In this document: piece after piece, positions 63,216-64,000 of the stretch
Layout: each line of letters starts with the position of its first letter
Position numbering within the stretch: position 1 is the stretch's first letter
Assembly: GCA_934317215.1 (NCBI GenBank)
Contig: CAKREH010000011.1
Location: forward strand, 1 to 64,000
Direction: 5' to 3'
DNA length: 64,000 nucleotides
Origin: an uncultured Roseburia sp.
GTDB lineage: Bacteria; Bacillota; Clostridia; Lachnospirales; Lachnospiraceae
Position numbers and translations under genes: made by a program
Notes under the pieces: model-generated
Database searches by the model: none
The model's input: only the letters and a program-made list of their open reading frames with translations
What the model was told of the DNA's origin: nothing

Positions 63216-64000
63216 ATGAAAGTTTATGTATGTTTCCCTGAGGGAAAAGCGAAAGCACTGACTATGAGCTACGATGACGGCAAAATTCAGGACGAACGTC
63301 TTGTCTCCATTTTTAACCATTATGGCATACGGGGAACTTTTAATTTAAATTACGGAATGATCGATAAAAAAGGACTCAATCCGCCGCGTATCAAAAGTTC
63401 ACGGATCAATGAACTTTACACCGGACATGAGATTGCAACTCATACTATGACTCACCCGACCATTGCACGCTGTCCGATGACGGAAGTTGCCGAAGAAATT
63501 TTAGCTGACCGGAAAGGCTTAGAGCAGATCACGGGTCATATTATCCGCGGACATGCTTATCCAAATGGATCTTACAACGAAGAAATCAAACAGTTATTCC
63601 GCCAGCTTGGCATTGCATATGCCCGCGTCGTAGAACCGGCAGCTGACTTTGCACTTCCAACCGATCCTCTTGAATGGCATCCAACCTGTCACCACGATGC
63701 ACCGGATCTGATGGAAAAAGCTGAGTTTTTTGCAGAATTTAAGAAAAAACAATATTTAAAATTAATGTATGTCTGGGGACACAGTTATGAATTTGACAAT
63801 CATGATAACTGGAATGTCATTGAAGATTTCTGCGCCTATATGGGTGGCAGAGATGATATCTGGTATGCAACCAACATCGAGATCATTGATTATATGGATG
63901 CTGCCAGACGCCTGATTTTCTCAGCAGACTGCAAAAGAGTCTACAATCCGAATGCCATCAGTGTCTGGCTTGAGATTGACGGAGATACTGTGATAGAGGT
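63216..64000 (+). CDS. polysaccharide-deacetylase-like protein, partial at window edge
   Basis: ATG 63216 has AGGAGG nine bases upstream and the frame stays open to the window end (261 codons). It begins MKVYVCFPEGKAKALTMSYD and carries the metal-site motifs of the NodB/CE4 fold: MSYDDGKI (Asp), ATHTMTHPTIA (H-x-x-x-H) and IIRGHAYPNGSYNEE. No signal peptide, which is unusual for cell-wall deacetylases and suggests a cytoplasmic carbohydrate or amide substrate. A second domain seems to start near residue 245 (NPNAISVWLEIDGDTV). Confidence 0.82.
   Translation, partial: MKVYVCFPEGKAKALTMSYDDGKIQDERLVSIFNHYGIRGTFNLNYGMIDKKGLNPPRIKSSRINELYTGHEIATHTMTHPTIARCPMTEVAEEILADRKGLEQITGHIIRGHAYPNGSYNEEIKQLFRQLGIAYARVVEPAADFALPTDPLEWHPTCHHDAPDLMEKAEFFAEFKKKQYLKLMYVWGHSYEFDNHDNWNVIEDFCAYMGGRDDIWYATNIEIIDYMDAARRLIFSADCKRVYNPNAISVWLEIDGDTVIE

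Noticed and set aside
1..64000. CRISPR arrays, tRNA and rRNA genes, intact insertion sequences
   Set aside because: No regularly spaced repeats, no tRNA-like cloverleaf with CCA end, no rRNA sequence and no transposase were recognised in the window.

Overview
The window looks like a chromosome segment of a gut Lachnospiraceae bacterium, most likely Roseburia or a close relative. The evidence is an almost complete set of the intracellular beta-mannan utilisation genes described for Roseburia intestinalis, moderate to low GC, strong AGGAGG-type ribosome binding sites, a glmS ribozyme, and gene families typical of clostridia. Species level cannot be fixed by eye.

Layout. 1-1560: a RelE/ParE-RelB/DinJ toxin-antitoxin pair followed by broken frames that resemble parts of a conjugative element; this looks like the decayed end of an integrated element. 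1566-6306: a membrane-anchored BMP/PnrA-type binding protein co-transcribed with a giant beta-propeller/HD-GYP sensor. 6581-8169: a cyclodeaminase-like methenyl-THF cyclohydrolase and FolD (one-carbon metabolism). 8225-8355: copy A of a dispersed structured repeat. 8368-27342: the mannan locus on the minus strand, in two units: GH113-phosphohexomutase-GH36-LacI, then binding protein-two permeases-epimerase-GH130-GH130-CE2-CE17-GH1/ManA fusion. A 1.2 kb intergenic stretch with two large fold-back structures separates them, and a divergent AraC regulator sits at 27490. 28380-33044: CPBP protease, CapA-like protein and a PadR-DUF1700-DUF4097 envelope operon. 33318-40687: adenine deaminase, DUF1002 protein, alpha/beta hydrolase, soluble chemoreceptor-like protein, RecJ-like nuclease, TruA. 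40910-42169: a peptidoglycan-binding protein on the plus strand. 42293-44442: glmS with its ribozyme. 44637-55184: a sugar ABC transporter (mglBAC type) and, downstream, a YesM/YesN-type two-component system with a membrane-anchored binding protein and a second lipoprotein binding protein. 55413-59802: a C_GCAxxG protein, repeat copy B and purE-purM-purN-purD. 59932-64000: M29-like aminopeptidase, HD hydrolase, small membrane protein and the start of a polysaccharide-deacetylase-like gene.

How the mannan genes fit together (family knowledge plus gene order): acetylated galacto-/gluco-mannooligosaccharides are captured by the lipoprotein and imported by the two permeases. No ATPase is encoded here, so a shared one must be used. 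In the cytoplasm CE2 and CE17 remove acetyl groups, GH36 removes galactose, GH113 and the GH130 mannooligosaccharide phosphorylase shorten the chain, the epimerase turns mannobiose into mannosyl-glucose, and the second GH130 releases mannose-1-phosphate. The phosphohexomutase gives mannose-6-phosphate and the ManA half of the GH1-ManA fusion gives fructose-6-phosphate.

The most notable observations are: (i) an approximately 131-bp structured repeat in two near-identical copies, each placed directly after a terminator T-tract in the same orientation as the upstream gene; (ii) the in-frame GH1-ManA fusion with an intact ribosome binding site and ATG at the junction; (iii) two fold-back elements in the mannan locus; (iv) a FolD lacking the usual cyclohydrolase lysine beside a stand-alone cyclohydrolase; (v) a shared palindromic motif at the start of both sugar-binding-protein transcripts; and (vi) intrinsic-terminator-like hairpins right after strong promoters of truA and capA.
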